Below, in pieces: positions 43,261 through 54,597 of a stretch of DNA of 64,000 nucleotides; positions within the stretch are counted from its first letter, which is position 1, and each line of letters begins with the position of its first letter. The DNA is taken from contig RPFO01000727.1 in NCBI GenBank assembly GCA_009746045.1, forward strand, positions 1 to 64,000, written 5' to 3'. The translations under genes were made by a program, and so were the position numbers. The stretch is from Mesostigma viride (lineage: Eukaryota; Streptophyta; Mesostigmatophyceae; Mesostigmatales; Mesostigmataceae). Below the pieces are notes generated by a model. That model did no database searches. It was not told the DNA's origin and worked only from the letters and a program-made list of their open reading frames with translations.

Positions 43261-45925
43261 AGTTAAAGAAAGTATTAGAGATAATGGCTGAAAATTCCTT
43301 GTGGGCTCGCCGTGCTAAAGTTCGTTCTGGTAGGAGTGTACCATTTTTAGGACACGTCTTGTCAGATGCCGGGGTCGCTACCGACCCGGATAAAACTAAG
43401 TCAATTCAGGAATGGCCTACCCCTACCGACGTTAAAGGTGTACGTAGTTTTCTAGGGATTGCCTCTTACTATAGGCGTTTTATCCCGCGTTTCGCAACTA
43501 TAGCAGCCCCTATTAATCATTTATTAAAGAAGGATATCCCCTTTGTCTGGAGTAGTGAATGTCAGTCGGCCTTTCAGTCTTTAAAATCCCTACTCCTCTC
43601 CCCTCCCGTACTCATCCTACCGGATACTACCAAACCCTTTGTGGTAGCTACAGACGCTAGTAAGGTAGCTATAGGGGGCGTCCATCTCCAGGATCAGGGT
43701 CAGGGCTTACAGCCAATTGAGTATATCTCTAGGACAATGCTCCCTGCGGAGCGTAACTATCCCGTACACCAGCAGGAACTCTTAGCAGTGGTGTATTGTT
43801 GCCATGCGTGGCAGCACTTTCTTAAAGGTGCTCAATTTGATGTCTGCCTGAATGAACCCTGTGAAATAGATCCTTATAGATTAGTTATCCAAACAGATCA
43901 CCGTCCCCTTACTCATCTTCTCTCCCAACCCAACCTTACCCCTCGTCAAGCGCGCTGGATGGAGTTTTTAGCACAGTTTTCCCCTTTTAAACTTCAGTAT
44001 GTTAAGGGTGTAGATAATATAGTACCAGATGCACTCTCCCGTCGCGCAGATTACTCCTTTTTCGAGGACCTGGATGTTCTCAATACTACTCTAGTTCCTA
44101 CTACTATGGGTGTAACCCCTTATGGCGAACTACCTGATGATGAATCCTATGCCTATCTCTTTCATACTGCTGTTCGCATGCCTGATCTCCTTTCTCACGT
44201 AGGACTCTCTCTCCCGTGTGAGGCCCTTCCTGTGGTCTCGGTGGGGGGGGAGGGGAAAAATAAAATTTCTATACCGCTTAGCCATATAGCGACTAGGTCA
44301 GGAAAGTCTTATGATAACATAGTTCCTTTAGGACCTCCCCTTCTCTTTGGCAAGGCGGTAGGAGACCTCTTTAAACCTGTTCTGGATACCTCTGTAGCGA
44401 TGCCTACCTCTGATCTTGAACGCCTTATTAGTAGATTTACGGCCACTGAGCCGGAAGCTTTAGCTGCCATTGCAGCCCATCCCCAACAATTAGGCAAGCA
44501 CCCTTGTAAATTTGTAGGTGGGTTTTTATATGTGCAAATAGCAGATTCTCCCCCTCAATGGCGCCTGTATGTCCCTCCTATCTGTCGCTCCTCCTTGCTC
44601 TTTGAGTTGCATGACTTAGCTGCTCATCAGGGTGGTAAACGGGTACGGGACCTAGTAGCCCGCTCTTATTACTGGCCTTCCCTTTTAAGGATGTAGATGA
44701 GTATGTTAGAACCTGTCAATCTTGCCAGGAGATGAAACCCAATAATGTAGGACAGATAGCAGAACCTAGGACCTTGCCTGATCCCATCATGCCGTGGGAT
44801 TCTATCATGATGGATTTTGTAGGACCTTTTAGGAAGAATGATAGAGGTAATGCCCAGATCCTTGTTTTCGTAGATCGTTTTACTCGTATGTGTCATCTCG
44901 TGCCGTGTCCTTTAGAACTCACCGCACGTGATTGCGCACGCCTATACCTTAATAACGTTTACAGATATCATGGTTTGAGTAGGCAGTTTATTAGTGATAA
45001 AGATAAGTTATTTACCTCAGACTTTTGGCAGCAGTTTTTCGCTGCTATCGGTACCAAGGTTACGTTCGGTACTGCCTACCACTCCTCCTCCTCTCATTTA
45101 GTAGAGCGTCTTAATAGGGTAGTGGAAGAAGCGCTTAGGCACTATGTTAATGGCTCGGGAAGTGATTGGGAGGATTATTTATGCTTGGTAGAGTTCTCCC
45201 TTAACAATTGCCCCCAGGCTGCGCATGGATATACGCCCTTCTTCCTAGATACTGGTAGACAGCCTCTTACCCCTACCTCTCTCTTAGCTAGTCCTCTACG
45301 GGACAGGGACGATGTGTCCCGGGATACTGTAGAAGGTGTACAGGCCTTGCTAGATAGAATGAAAACTGCACATGATCACGCGATTTCAGGGTACCAAAAA
45401 GCTCAGTCTAAGTACCTTGCTAGGTTGCGTGCCTCCTTAGATAGAAGAGCGCCTGAGATAGATATAGGAGATCTAGTATTAGTAGAAGGCCCCCGTGTTG
45501 GCCGTTTTGCTCACAAGTTCGAAGCAGAACTTAAGGTCAAACTTAGGCCCGCCTTCTTAGGACCCTTCCGTGTGTTGTCTAGGGTAGGAAATTTCTTATA
45601 TAAAATCGATATCCCTACCTCTTGGCCGACACATTCTAACACCTTCCATAGAAGCCAGCTGAAGCTTTACCATCCTAGCACGTTCGCTGGTAGAGAACTA
45701 GCTCCTGCCCCTTTAGAGCATAACCCTGACACTGGGGAGGTAGAAGACGAAGTAGAGAGCATTGTGGCCCATAGAGATATCAAAAAGGGCCGTGGTACCC
45801 AGGGCCAGTATAAAGTGAAATGGATGTATGCTCGTAGTGAGGTAGATAAAGTATGGTACACGGAGAGTGAGTTAGATGGTTGTAGTCGTTTGTTGCAGGA
45901 CTACAAAACCCTACACCAGCTCTAG
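43261..45925 (+). pseudogene. pol: pol of chromovirus A, RNase H, integrase and chromodomain part
   Basis: It continues RT after D (KKVLEIMAENSLWARRAKV). RNase H (FVVATDASKVAIGGV, TDHRPLTHLL), integrase zinc-binding region (LHDLAAHQGGKRVRDLVARS) and a frame break at CCCTTTTAAGG near 44690 (C has one base more). Then the integrase core (MMDFVGPF, FISDKDKLFTSDFW, SHLVERLNRVVEE) and a C-terminal chromodomain (VESIVAHRDIKKG ... YKVKWMYARSEVDKVWYTES). The chromodomain targets integration to modified chromatin and defines the chromovirus group. Stop at 45925. Confidence 0.9.
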
Positions 45926-46001
45926 TTGGCAACCTGCCCCTCCCTTATCGTATTTCTGCTGTTGGTGGTTGGCTGGTTGTCCCCTCCCCTCCGCAGCCAT
46001 C

Positions 46002-48322
46002 ATGGCTGATCCTACCCCTCCGTCGGAGAGCCGGCCACCTTCCCCTCCGCCACCGGATCCAGAGCTCTACTTCGAGGCCCTTCCGGGCCGCTGGGTGTCA
46101 CGTTCCAGTTATCCGGGTGGCATCATTCAGCCTGCCCTCCAGGCCAGCATGCGGCTTTAGTCAGGGCTGCCCTCTTTGGGGTCGCGTGGTTCGGCCCGGC
46201 TCCAGATGATCCGCAACAGCTAGTTGTGCATGGATTCGACGATGCCGGGCATTGCCTTTTAGGATGTGGCTCCCGCTGCCCAGCATTAGGGCAGATAGCC
46301 GCGGTCCTTCAGTGCCCCCGGGTGTTTTCCTACCTGTCTACCCCTGTGGGTCGCGATTGCCTACGGGAGGTGTTCCCCTGGCTTCCGGGCGAGGGTGAGG
46401 CAGATGTAGATGACAACCCCTGTGACCTCCTACGGGCGGTTGAGTTCATGGAGATCGCGGACCAGACAGCGGGCGTAGTATTTGGCGACCCTACTCCTAC
46501 GGACGCACCAGTCGAGGCACAGTACACTCCTGAGTATTCAGCCTCCCCTGCTGCGGCGTCCTCCTCTTCAGTGTCGGCTCCTTCCCCTGTCCCGTCTTCA
46601 CCACGGTCGGTCCGGCGCGCATCGGTGGAGCCTACCCCTTTGTGCTCTGATCGTGAGCCTGATCCTCTTTCGGCGACAGTTTCTGCGATGCAGGCGCAGA
46701 TCCAGTCCCTGACAGCGGCCTTCGGGGCCTTCATGGCGGCCCAGGCGCACGCTCCAGCCACGCCAGGTGGGGTGTCTGCTGTATCTGTGCCCCCTTCCCC
46801 TTCGGTCGCCTCGACGTCTACGGGTCCGCCTGTGCCGCGCGAGCCCTCGGTGGCTGCGGTTTCCTCTGTTGCTGCGGCTCCTACTCCTTCGGCTGCCCCT
46901 GCGCCTGCTACTGACTTACCTGCGCCTCGGCGCGAGTCCTCCGCCCCAGCGGCTGCGCCCGTCGCCGTCGCTTCCGGGCCGCCCACCGCGTCAGCGCCGC
47001 CCTCGCGGGGTTTCTTCAGCGACCCGGGCGGTCTTCCCAGGCTTTGGGAGGGCGGTCCTCCGCAGAGGATTCCGGTGCCCGACTGGAGCTTAGATGGTAA
47101 CCAGTCGTATGCCGGTTTGCCTGTCCCCACGGGCCCTGTTTTCAACATGTGGCCTGGGGGTGCTCCGCCATCGGAGACCGGAGCGCCAGCTGCGGAGGCG
47201 GGGCCGTCGCGACCCCCTCCGGCAGCGGGTCCGACGCGACCCCCTGTTGTACCGGCGCCGTCTGCGTCTGTGCCGGTTCCTACCCCTTCTTCGGCCCCTG
47301 TCCCTTCGGCCCCGCGGTCTTTGGCTGCGGTTGTTCGGTCCAGTGGCTCTGATCCTCGCGCCACTCGTGCTGCTGATTCCCTTCGGGAGTTGTCAGAGGG
47401 CGATCGGGATCGGGCCCCTTCTGTGGTGCATGCGACTCCGGAGTCGCGCGACACGCCTGTCTTTGGGTACGGTATGTCTGCGCTCGCCTGCCGCCAGTGT
47501 GACCTGCCGCGCGCCTCCGCCGAGCTTGCCATTTCGCCCATGTCCTACGGGTTCTCCCAGGTGTGTCGGGCGCCGCGGGACCGTGGCCTACCCGTTGAGA
47601 CTGATCGGCCTCCTTTCGATATGGTTATTTTAGCTGATCCGGTGTTCCAGGGTGAGATCCTGGTTCGGCGCGTTCTGTATCGCTGGGCTAGGCGTCATAA
47701 TGACACTTACGGCGGGTTCCAGTGGGCTTACCCTCCGCCTCTGGGCATTATGGCCTCAGATGCCCTTACGGTAGAGTTTCCTGCGGTGCCGGGTGCCACG
47801 TACAGCACGGTCCTTCAGCCCATCCTAGAGTGGGATGCCCGTCGTCCAGCGCCCATCCCGGGCCAGGGTCTGGACTCCCGTGGTCATCCTCCTCCACGGG
47901 CTAGCGACTACCTCGAGACGTTCGGGTCGCGACAGTGTGCCCGTCGGTGGCGCTCCCGTGAGGTTCGGCACATCCGGATGTGGCCGTCTAACGTGGAGCC
48001 CCTGGTAGATCTGTTTTTCCCGACGGGTTTGCGCCCTCGGATCCGGTACCATCGCCTGCTCCTGCGGGCTCTCTGCTTGATCGCGGTAGAGCCTTTCCTA
48101 CGCCTCTTTGCCTGTGGTTTCCTGGACTGGGCCCGTGGCCAGGTCGTTCTTACGCAGCATAGGTATTACTGGGCCTTCCTGGGTCTTTTTCCTGATGGCG
48201 TGTGGGCCGATGTTTTCCTCACTGTAGATAGGCACGACAATGCCGAGGATGTGGCTCACTACCAGGCGTACCTGGATGTCCTGCTGGCCTCCCGTGGCAC
48301 TTACCAGACGGATGGCAACTAG
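46002..48322 (+). CDS. Third ORF of chromovirus A, unknown function
   Basis: About 770 residues between pol and the 3' LTR, the usual env position. It starts MADPTPPSESRPPSPPPP at 46002; one base is missing near 46145 relative to C, after which the frame 46226-48322 is open. Parts: an N-terminal domain (ELYFEALPGRWVSRSSYPGG, HGFDDAGHCLLGCGSRCPAL); a short helix (LSATVSAMQAQIQSLTAAFG); a 250-residue Pro/Ala/Ser linker; and a C-terminal domain of about 290 residues (VFQGEILVRRVLYRWARRHN ... VDRHDNAEDVAHYQAYLD). No signal peptide, transmembrane segment or fusion-peptide-like stretch is seen, so an envelope is unlikely. It may be a gag-like or accessory structural protein; not recognised. Confidence 0.6.
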
Positions 48323-48680
48323 ATAGAGGGCCTTAGGCCCGACCTGAGGGTGTTGTCCCTCCGGTATATAGAGTCGCCCTCACGTTCTGGCCAGTTGACT
48401 GGTCGTTCTTGGTCCTTGGTACTGATTTGTTTACTCTGTGTGTCCTGCCCAGTGCCGTTCCCCCCGGCAAGGACTCTGTTCCAGGCAGTTAGGGGAACCT
48501 ACCACCAGGCTTGGTGCTGGCTAACCCTACACCTCCCGGCGTGGTGGTGGAGACCGAGTTAATACGTTGGTGCTTTGTATCTTGGATGGCCTGCCGATTG
48601 TGTTGGTGTGTGCTGGGTGCATTAGGTTTCCTACCCCTTGGTTTCCTCCCTGTGCGTAGGGAGAGGGCTCCCTACCTTTG

Positions 48681-48692
48681 TGGGGGGGGAGG
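48681..48692 (+). promoter_or_regulatory. Polypurine tract of chromovirus A
   Basis: TGGGGGGGGAGG lies directly before the 3' LTR; it is the usual plus-strand primer site. Confidence 0.75.
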
Positions 48693-49236
48693 TGTTACGT
48701 CGCGTAACAATTCGTTGTAGTTACGGACGTAAATTAGGTCTCTTGCCTCGGTTGTCCCTAGGTTTACGTGTAGTTCCTACTGGGACACTATTGTCCTCGT
48801 AACAGTACTGTGGTACATTGGGTGCCTTTGGGCGCCGCGCCGCGTACCTTATTAGTGGTCCTGATCCTTTGGTAGAATGTAGTGGACCAGCGTGCATCTG
48901 TAGGCGAGGGCCAGGTCGGCCCGAGCGTGTTGGACCGTTGGTGACCATTTATGCACGTTCTACCCCTCGTGTGTGCACTCGATGAATTAACACATATAGG
49001 CTTGGGTCACGGCAGTGTAGTTGTGTTTCCTTCCTCTATTCGACTATTCCTGGAGTACTGAACGGGTTGGTGTAAATGGCTTATGGCGTATTATAGTAAT
49101 ACTTACGTTAATGCACTGAGATCTGGATCGTCTCGTTCGTCTTTCGCTAGGGGTTTAACTAGAGGCGGCCTTACTAGTTTAGGTAGCATCAGGCCAGGTA
49201 GAGGTAGAGGTGGCGGTAGAAGTCTGAGACGTAACA
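48693..49236 (+). repeat. 3' LTR of chromovirus A
   Basis: 544 bp, TGTTACGTC...GACGTAACA, paired with 22519-23060. Confidence 0.9.
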
Positions 49237-49945
49237 CCCGCCCTACCCCGGATCGTCAAGCGTGACCTCTTCAAGGTCGTCATTCTGACGATCCTGACCT
49301 ACGGCGCCGAGACCTGGACACTGCCGCAGGAGCTGGAGCAACGACTCGACGGCACCGTCACCAAGATGCTGCGCAAGGCCCTTAACATCCCCTTTGGTTT
49401 GCACATTACTAATGAGGATTTGTACGCTGATTTGCCCTATGTTTCCCACATTATTAGGCACAGGCGCCTGGGCCTAGCCGGGCACCTGGCCCGCACAGAT
49501 CAGGTAGACACATCAGATAGACTAGCTGGCACCAAGGCCCAAGCCCTCCCAGCCTGGGCGATATGTCCTCACCTGGCGTGCCCCAGGCCGCGCGCGGCAG
49601 GGCCGCCACCCGTGGACTTTTCGTGATAGACTCGGCATGGACATGTATGTGCTACACTAGACGTGACGGGCTCACCCCCGGGCAGCCTCATGGTTTGTCT
49701 GTCATATGGAGGCAGATGGTACGCAAGGATAGATGGCAAGTAGTGATGAAGGAGACCACCCCCAAGCCTGTGGGGGCTCCGCGTGTGACCATGTATGGCA
49801 TTCATAGCGATTCGGGCGGCGGTGCCCACACCCCTGTAACTAGGACCTAGATAGCTTACACCATCCATTCCATCCCATGTTCCCCTCCCACTGAGGACTT
49901 ATGCTCACGTGGCGTAGTCACGTGTCTATTAATAAATTAGTTATA
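49237..49945 (+). mobile_element. RTE-like LINE copy 2, right part with 3' end
   Basis: Starts with the duplicated CCCGC and continues CCCTACCCCGGATCGTCAAG, KRDLFKVVILTILTYGAETW, then the LINE C-terminal region (frame change near 49530). It ends at 49850 with the same stop, a hairpin (CACGTGGCGTAGTCACGTG) and an AT-rich tail. Confidence 0.85.
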
Positions 49946-50225
49946 TTATATTTCCACTCTCTCTCCCTTCTTTGGACTGCCATGCAGAACAAGACGCGGT
50001 GGCAGAAGATTGTCAAGGCTCACACGCCAGACCCTGCGGGCAAGCCACCTCCCCCCAAGAGGAGGAGGCGTTTTGCTGAGTAGTGTAGTCAGGATTTTCT
50101 AGACTGGATAGCTTAGCGTTAGGCTAGTTCGATTACGCGGCTTCCTCCACTCCACCCATTCATCAAGGAATATGTGCTACATGATCTCCCAACGGATTCA
50201 TGTTATAATTTAATTTAATTTATTT
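49946..50225 (+). mobile_element. 3' end of a second LINE family (family b)
   Basis: Encodes the C-terminus LLWTAMQNKTRWQKIVKAHT ... PPPPKRRRRFAE, then a 3' UTR ending in CATGTTATAATTTAATTTAA. Related fragments lie at 51806-52330 (minus) and 52470-52850. Truncated at the 5' side. Confidence 0.65.
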
Positions 50226-50577
50226 TAATGAAGGAGACTACCCCCAAGTCAGTGGGGGCTTCGCGTGTGACCAACTATGGCATTCGCAGTGATTCGGGCC
50301 GCGGTGCCCACAACCCCGTAACTAGGTCTTAGATTAATTAATAGACACGTGACTGCGTCATGTGAGCATAAGTCCTCAGCGGGAGGGGAACATGGGATGG
50401 AATGGATGGTATAAGCTATCTAGGTCCGAGTTACAGGGTTGTGGGCACCGCCGCCCGAATCGCTATGAATGCCATACGCGGTCACACGCGGAGACCCCAC
50501 AGACTTGGGGGTGGTCTCCTTCATCACTACTTGCCATCTATCCTTGCGTACCATCTGCCTCCATTAATTAATTAATT
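50226..50577. mobile_element. Two short LINE family-a 3' fragments, tail to tail
   Basis: 50226-50335 is the last part of the LINE ORF plus stop in forward sense (KETTPKSVGASRVTNYGI). 50336-50577 is the same 3' end in reverse, beginning with the tail TTAATTAATAGACACGTG. They meet at the A/T tails, forming an inverted repeat of about 110 bp. Confidence 0.65.
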
Positions 50578-51805
50578 TTTAATAGACACGTGAAGACCTG
50601 TCATGTGAGCATAAGTCCTCAGTGGGAGGGGAACATGGGATGGAATGGATGGTGTAAGCTATCTGCCTCCATATGACAGACAAACCATGAGGCTGCCCGG
50701 GGGTGAGCCCGTCACGTCTAGTGTAGCACATGTCCATGCTGAGTCTATCACGAAAAGTCCACGGGTGGCGGCCCTGCCGCGCGCGGCCTGGGGCACGCCA
50801 GGTGAGGACATATCGCCCAGGCTGGGCAGGCTTGGCGCCAGCTAGTCTATCTGATGTGTCTACCTGATCTGTGCGGGCCAGGTGCCCCGCTAGGCCCAGG
50901 CTCTTGTGCCTAATAATGTGGGAAACATAGGGCAAATCAGCGTACAAATCCTCATTACTAATGTGCAAACCAAAGGGGATGTTAAGAAGGGCCTTGCGCA
51001 GCATCTTGGTGACGGCGCCGTCGAGTCGCTGCTCCAGCTCCTGCGGCAGTGTCGGAGGTCTCGGCGCCGTAGGTCAGGATCGTCAGAATGACGACCTTGA
51101 AGAGGTCACGCTTGACGATCCGGGGTAGGGCGGGGTTGCTCCACCAGCGGCGGTGGTCATGGAGGTGCGCCCACGCCATGCCAATCCGTGTCGTCATGTC
51201 GACCTCGCAGTCGGGAAGCCAACTGCCGAGCAGCTTGAAGCGGCCTGAAGGAGGGTAGTTGACCTCGGCATCGTCTAAGAGGCGGAGTGCATGTGGTTGG
51301 GGGCCCTGCCATGCCGAGGGCCAGGGCCTCCGTTTTGGGGCTGATTTCTAGACCAACCGCCCGAGCCTCGAGCGCCACTGAGGCAGTCCAGCCAAAGTTG
51401 GGCAGACTCCGGTTTCTCAATGAGCGTGATGTCGTCGGCATAAATGAGGTCAGCTAGGAAATTCTGCTTGTTAGTCGGCCCCCCTTCTCCAAGCTCGTTC
51501 GTGATCGCTAGGCCAGGGGCACGGCATGCAATGCTAGCAAAGCGAGCACGTGCCTGGCGCATAACATAATCCACTACAATAATAAACAGGTACGGCGACA
51601 GGACGCAACCCTGCCAGACGCCGGTCTGCAGTGGGCATGGCGGGGTAATGCCGTGTTGAGTGCGCACCGAAGTGGTCGACCCCTCATACAGCGTGCGGAT
51701 GACGGTAAGGCAGGGGAGTGGGGACGTGAGCGCGAGCAAACACAGCCCATAGAGCGGCCCAGAGGACAGAATCAAAAGCCTTGATGAAGTCGACGAAGAT
51801 CAGGA
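50578..51805 (-). mobile_element. RTE-like LINE copy 3, 5'-truncated and internally deleted
   Basis: Read leftward from 51805: FVDFIKAFDS region, GVWQGCVLSP (about 51630), LIYADDITL (about 51440), then YGAET and the C-terminal region, losing about 80 bp before the stop, then a 3' UTR and tail at 50578. Multiple phase changes. It begins at the same kind of internal truncation as the other copies. Confidence 0.75.
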
Positions 51806-52334
51806 TGTAGCTTAGAATGTATTAAAAGCCATATGCCTCTTCTCTGGGATTAAATTATAACATGCCTCCGTTGGGAGATCATGTAGCACATACTCCTTGA
51901 TGGATGGGTGGGGTGGAAGGAGCCGCGTAATCGAACTAACCTAACTCTAATCTAGCTAGTCTAGAAAAGTCCTAACTACCCTACTCATCAAAACGCCTCC
52001 TCCGCTTGGGGGGAGGTGGTTTGCCCACAGGGTCGGGCGTGTGAGCCTTGACAATCCTCTTCCACCGCGTCTTGTTCTGCATGGCGGTCCAAAGAAGGGA
52101 GAGAGAGTGGATGCGGTATTCAAACTGGGCTGGGACCAGTAGGTCATCCAGCAACATCTGTACGTAGTTCGTGACATGTTTCCCTACCTTTTTGGCAATG
52201 CCCTTGGGGCCAGGCCAGGTCAGAATGTGCCGCCCTGGCTGGCCAAGCCGCTGGGGGCCGGCCAGACCAAGGGCGGTGTCGACCTGGGATATGTGCTACA
52301 TTTACTCCCAACGGAGTTATGTTCCTAATTAATT
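51806..52334 (-). mobile_element. LINE family-b fragment
   Basis: The minus strand reads LLWTAMQNKTRWKRIVKAHT ... PPPPKRRRRF in one frame, then a 3' UTR and TTATAATTTAATCCC near 51850. Upstream coding (LGPKGIAKKVGKHVTNYVQM-like) runs to about 52260. Confidence 0.6.
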
Positions 52335-52469
52335 GCGATTCGGGCCGCGGTGCCCACACCCCTGTAACTAGGACCTAGATAGCTTACACCATCCATTCCA
52401 TCCCATTTTCCCCTCCCACGGAGGACTTATGCGGCTCACGTGACACAGTCTATTAATAATCAATTAATT
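52335..52469 (+). mobile_element. LINE family-a 3' fragment
   Basis: The last 130 bases of family a: GATTCGGGCCGCGGTGCCCA, the stop, 3' UTR, a CACGTGACACAG hairpin remnant and an AATAATCAATTAATTAAT tail. Confidence 0.65.
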
Positions 52470-52850
52470 AATGCGTTACATATGCTTCCCACAAGTTGAC
52501 CACCGCATTTCGTCCCTCTCTCTTGCTTGGGGTCGCTATGCAGAACAAGAAGAGGTGGCAGACCATTGTCCAAGCCCACACGCCAGCCCCTCGGTGTGGG
52601 CAACCCCCCCCCCCCCTCCCCCAGGAGGAAGGGGCGCTTTGCTGAGTAGAGTGGCTAGGATTTTCTAGATTAGATTAGAGTTACCTTAGCTAGGTTTAGT
52701 AAGACGCGGCTTTGCTCACCTCCATCCACCAAGCAAGGACTTGGAATATGTCAGTGCTCATACATGATCTCCCCACGAAGTCATGTTATAATTGAAGTTT
52801 GCATCATGCTCCCCAAGGAGACTGTATGTCATAATTTAAGTTAATTCAAT
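52470..52850 (+). mobile_element. LINE family-b 3' end
   Basis: GGTCGCTATGCAGAACAAGA region encoding MQNKKRWQTIVQAHTPAP, a C12 run near 52607, a stop, then a 3' UTR ending with CATGTTATAATTGAAG and a partial second tail (ACTGTATGTCATAATTTAAG). Confidence 0.6.
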
Positions 52851-54390
52851 TGGGGGCGTTGCTTGAGAAAATTCTTGACCTGCTTTTGGTAATTTTGTGT
52901 ACTTGTCACGAAGGAATCTGCCATCCCTATTCTCACAGCTGACATCAAAAAACTTGCGATAGCAAATTAGTGATCGTAGCAAAAAGTGCCCTACCACGAG
53001 GAAAGCTGGGTCGCAAAAGGTACAATTCGTCTCCAGGAATTCGCGTGCCGTCACCGATCACACTACTAAACTGGCCCAAGGCAGCTTAACTTCGCAGGTC
53101 TGATGGGATGCGGTGTGTTCTGCCTGGTATGAACGAATCATGCTAGCGGCGCAAAACTTGTCATATATAAACCGTGTCTACGAGTCATGTGCTTACGTCT
53201 TTTCCCTGCCAAACTGGGCAGAACGTGGCCGGACCAAAAACCACTCTTGCACATCCTGGTTCTGCCCTCCTCACCCGACACCCGTCCACAGCCTGGAAGC
53301 CATCTTTATTTTCTTTCAGTGAGGCAGCAAGCCGTTGCACGATACCACGTGCACGGCAAAGTTTTGCCACGACGCGCGCTTTGCTGTGCTCATACGGTGC
53401 TCAGGTCGGCTGATGCATAAGGTAGGTTGAATTGCGCCGGAGAACTGGATTTCTGGGTCATCACTAGTTACTTGCTGCCAAAGCGCAAAGGCGCGTGTAT
53501 CGCCGCGTGCCTTGGTTTGGGATATAGGCTGCCAGTCTACAACAGGAATCATTGCTCGAAGTCGTCCTTATCATGGGGGCATTTAGGCGTTTGAAAGCTC
53601 GTTCCTTGAGATCCTGATCATTTGCAGCAGCATAACTAGAGCAGTCTGGTGGCGGATCATTGACGTCTGTGTTGTAAGTTTGTTTCTATATTTACAAACA
53701 TGTTACATTACTGGCACGTGGGTTTTGCTCCATTGCCATTAACAACGGAAGTGGCGGGAAATTCGTTGCGTGCGATTTACGCGCACGACTTGACAAGCTG
53801 ATTAGGAAGCCTTAGGGCATGCGAGTATTATATGGAAAGTATATACTCCACGACCGAGCGAGTTCCTACTCTATTCCATCGTCCCCAAAGTTACACCCGT
53901 TGGTCGACGTGTCGCGAAGCCGCCGAGAAATCCTGCTCAATGCGGTCACCGCGTTCGGCACCCGGCCGGTGGGGAGCCATGCCGCTGAGTCTAGGACCCC
54001 GCGCGACCAGTCAGCTATCCTAGGCAGATTTTCCGTTTAGGGTTGCAGTTGTGCTATCAGATTTTCCGCAGCTTTTAATGGTTTTCCTTACGCTGCGTAT
54101 GCCATGCGTCCTAAAGCTGCCCACACTTGATCGGGCAGTTTTCTGGCTTTGCTGCGCTTCCTTGATTGAGTTTTCACATGTTAGACATTCTCTATTGTGT
54201 AGTCAAGGACCCTAGCTGCCTGGGAGCGGCATCACCATAATTTGCAAGGAGCTGGCGAGCTCATAAACGCCTGTCATGGCTCTTCAGCCTGCTGGAAAGC
54301 AAGGTTGTTGTAGGGAGGGTGAGCATATGTGAGTCACTTATCTCCTCCCCACCTGTTTTGCTTCCGTTAAGCATGGCTTGGGCTTCTTAG
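52851..54390. other. Region without recognisable gene
   Basis: Single-copy-looking DNA of mixed composition. Short frames on both strands show no domain or supported splice sites. Nothing else identified. Confidence 0.35.
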
Positions 54391-54597
54391 ATTAACTAAT
54401 TAACTAATTAAACACGTGCTCCCGTTCGGGAGTCACGGAGCACCTAAGTGCTTTTAATCCCTGAGTGTGCACAGCGGATAGGGGGGCAGAGACCCCCCCT
54501 TCCCTCACGCCGCATGGCTTGGCCTTGAACCTAGATGACAGGGATCAGGAGGTTATGACCATAAAGGATGGACCTTTTATCCATTAGCTAGCGTCAG
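54391..54597 (-). mobile_element. Probable tRNA-derived SINE
   Basis: On the minus strand, TAGCTAATGGATAAAAGG (A-box-like) is followed 41 bases later by GGTTCAAGGCC (B box), the spacing of a tRNA-derived polymerase III promoter; the head resembles tRNA-Arg. The body contains a GGGGGG/CCCCCC hairpin (about 54480-54500). The 3' end has a GTGCTCC/GGAGCAC stem enclosing CTCCCG/CGGGAG, then CACGTGTTTAATTAGTTAAT. The CACGTGT plus TTAATTA tail resembles the LINE family-a 3' end, which fits LINE-driven mobilisation. Confidence 0.6.

Larger units (their letters stand above)
22519..49236 (+). mobile_element. Chromovirus A: Ty3/gypsy retrotransposon with four nested insertions
   Basis: LTRs TGTTACGTC...GACGTAACA at both ends, a 5-bp CCCGC duplication, a G-rich polypurine tract before the 3' LTR, gag with CCHC knuckle, and pol with protease, RT, RNase H and integrase ending in a chromodomain. 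Interruptions: B1 (24027-25912), B2 (26001-28675), element C (30217-39858) and D (41547-43260). Without them the element is about 10.8 kb. Extra genes: a hybrid-binding-domain ORF before gag and a third ORF after pol. Several single-base phase changes suggest it is no longer active. Confidence 0.9.

Noticed and set aside
46330..47541. 403-codon leftward frame
   Set aside because: Antisense of the Pro/Ala-rich linker of the third ORF of chromovirus A; GC-rich third positions keep the opposite strand open.
46002..48322. Envelope protein for the third ORF
   Set aside because: Location fits, but no signal peptide, transmembrane segment or cysteine-rich ectodomain is visible.
52851..54390. Frames of 60-79 codons on both strands
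   Set aside because: Overlapping in several frames, no recognised motif and no flanking splice sites.
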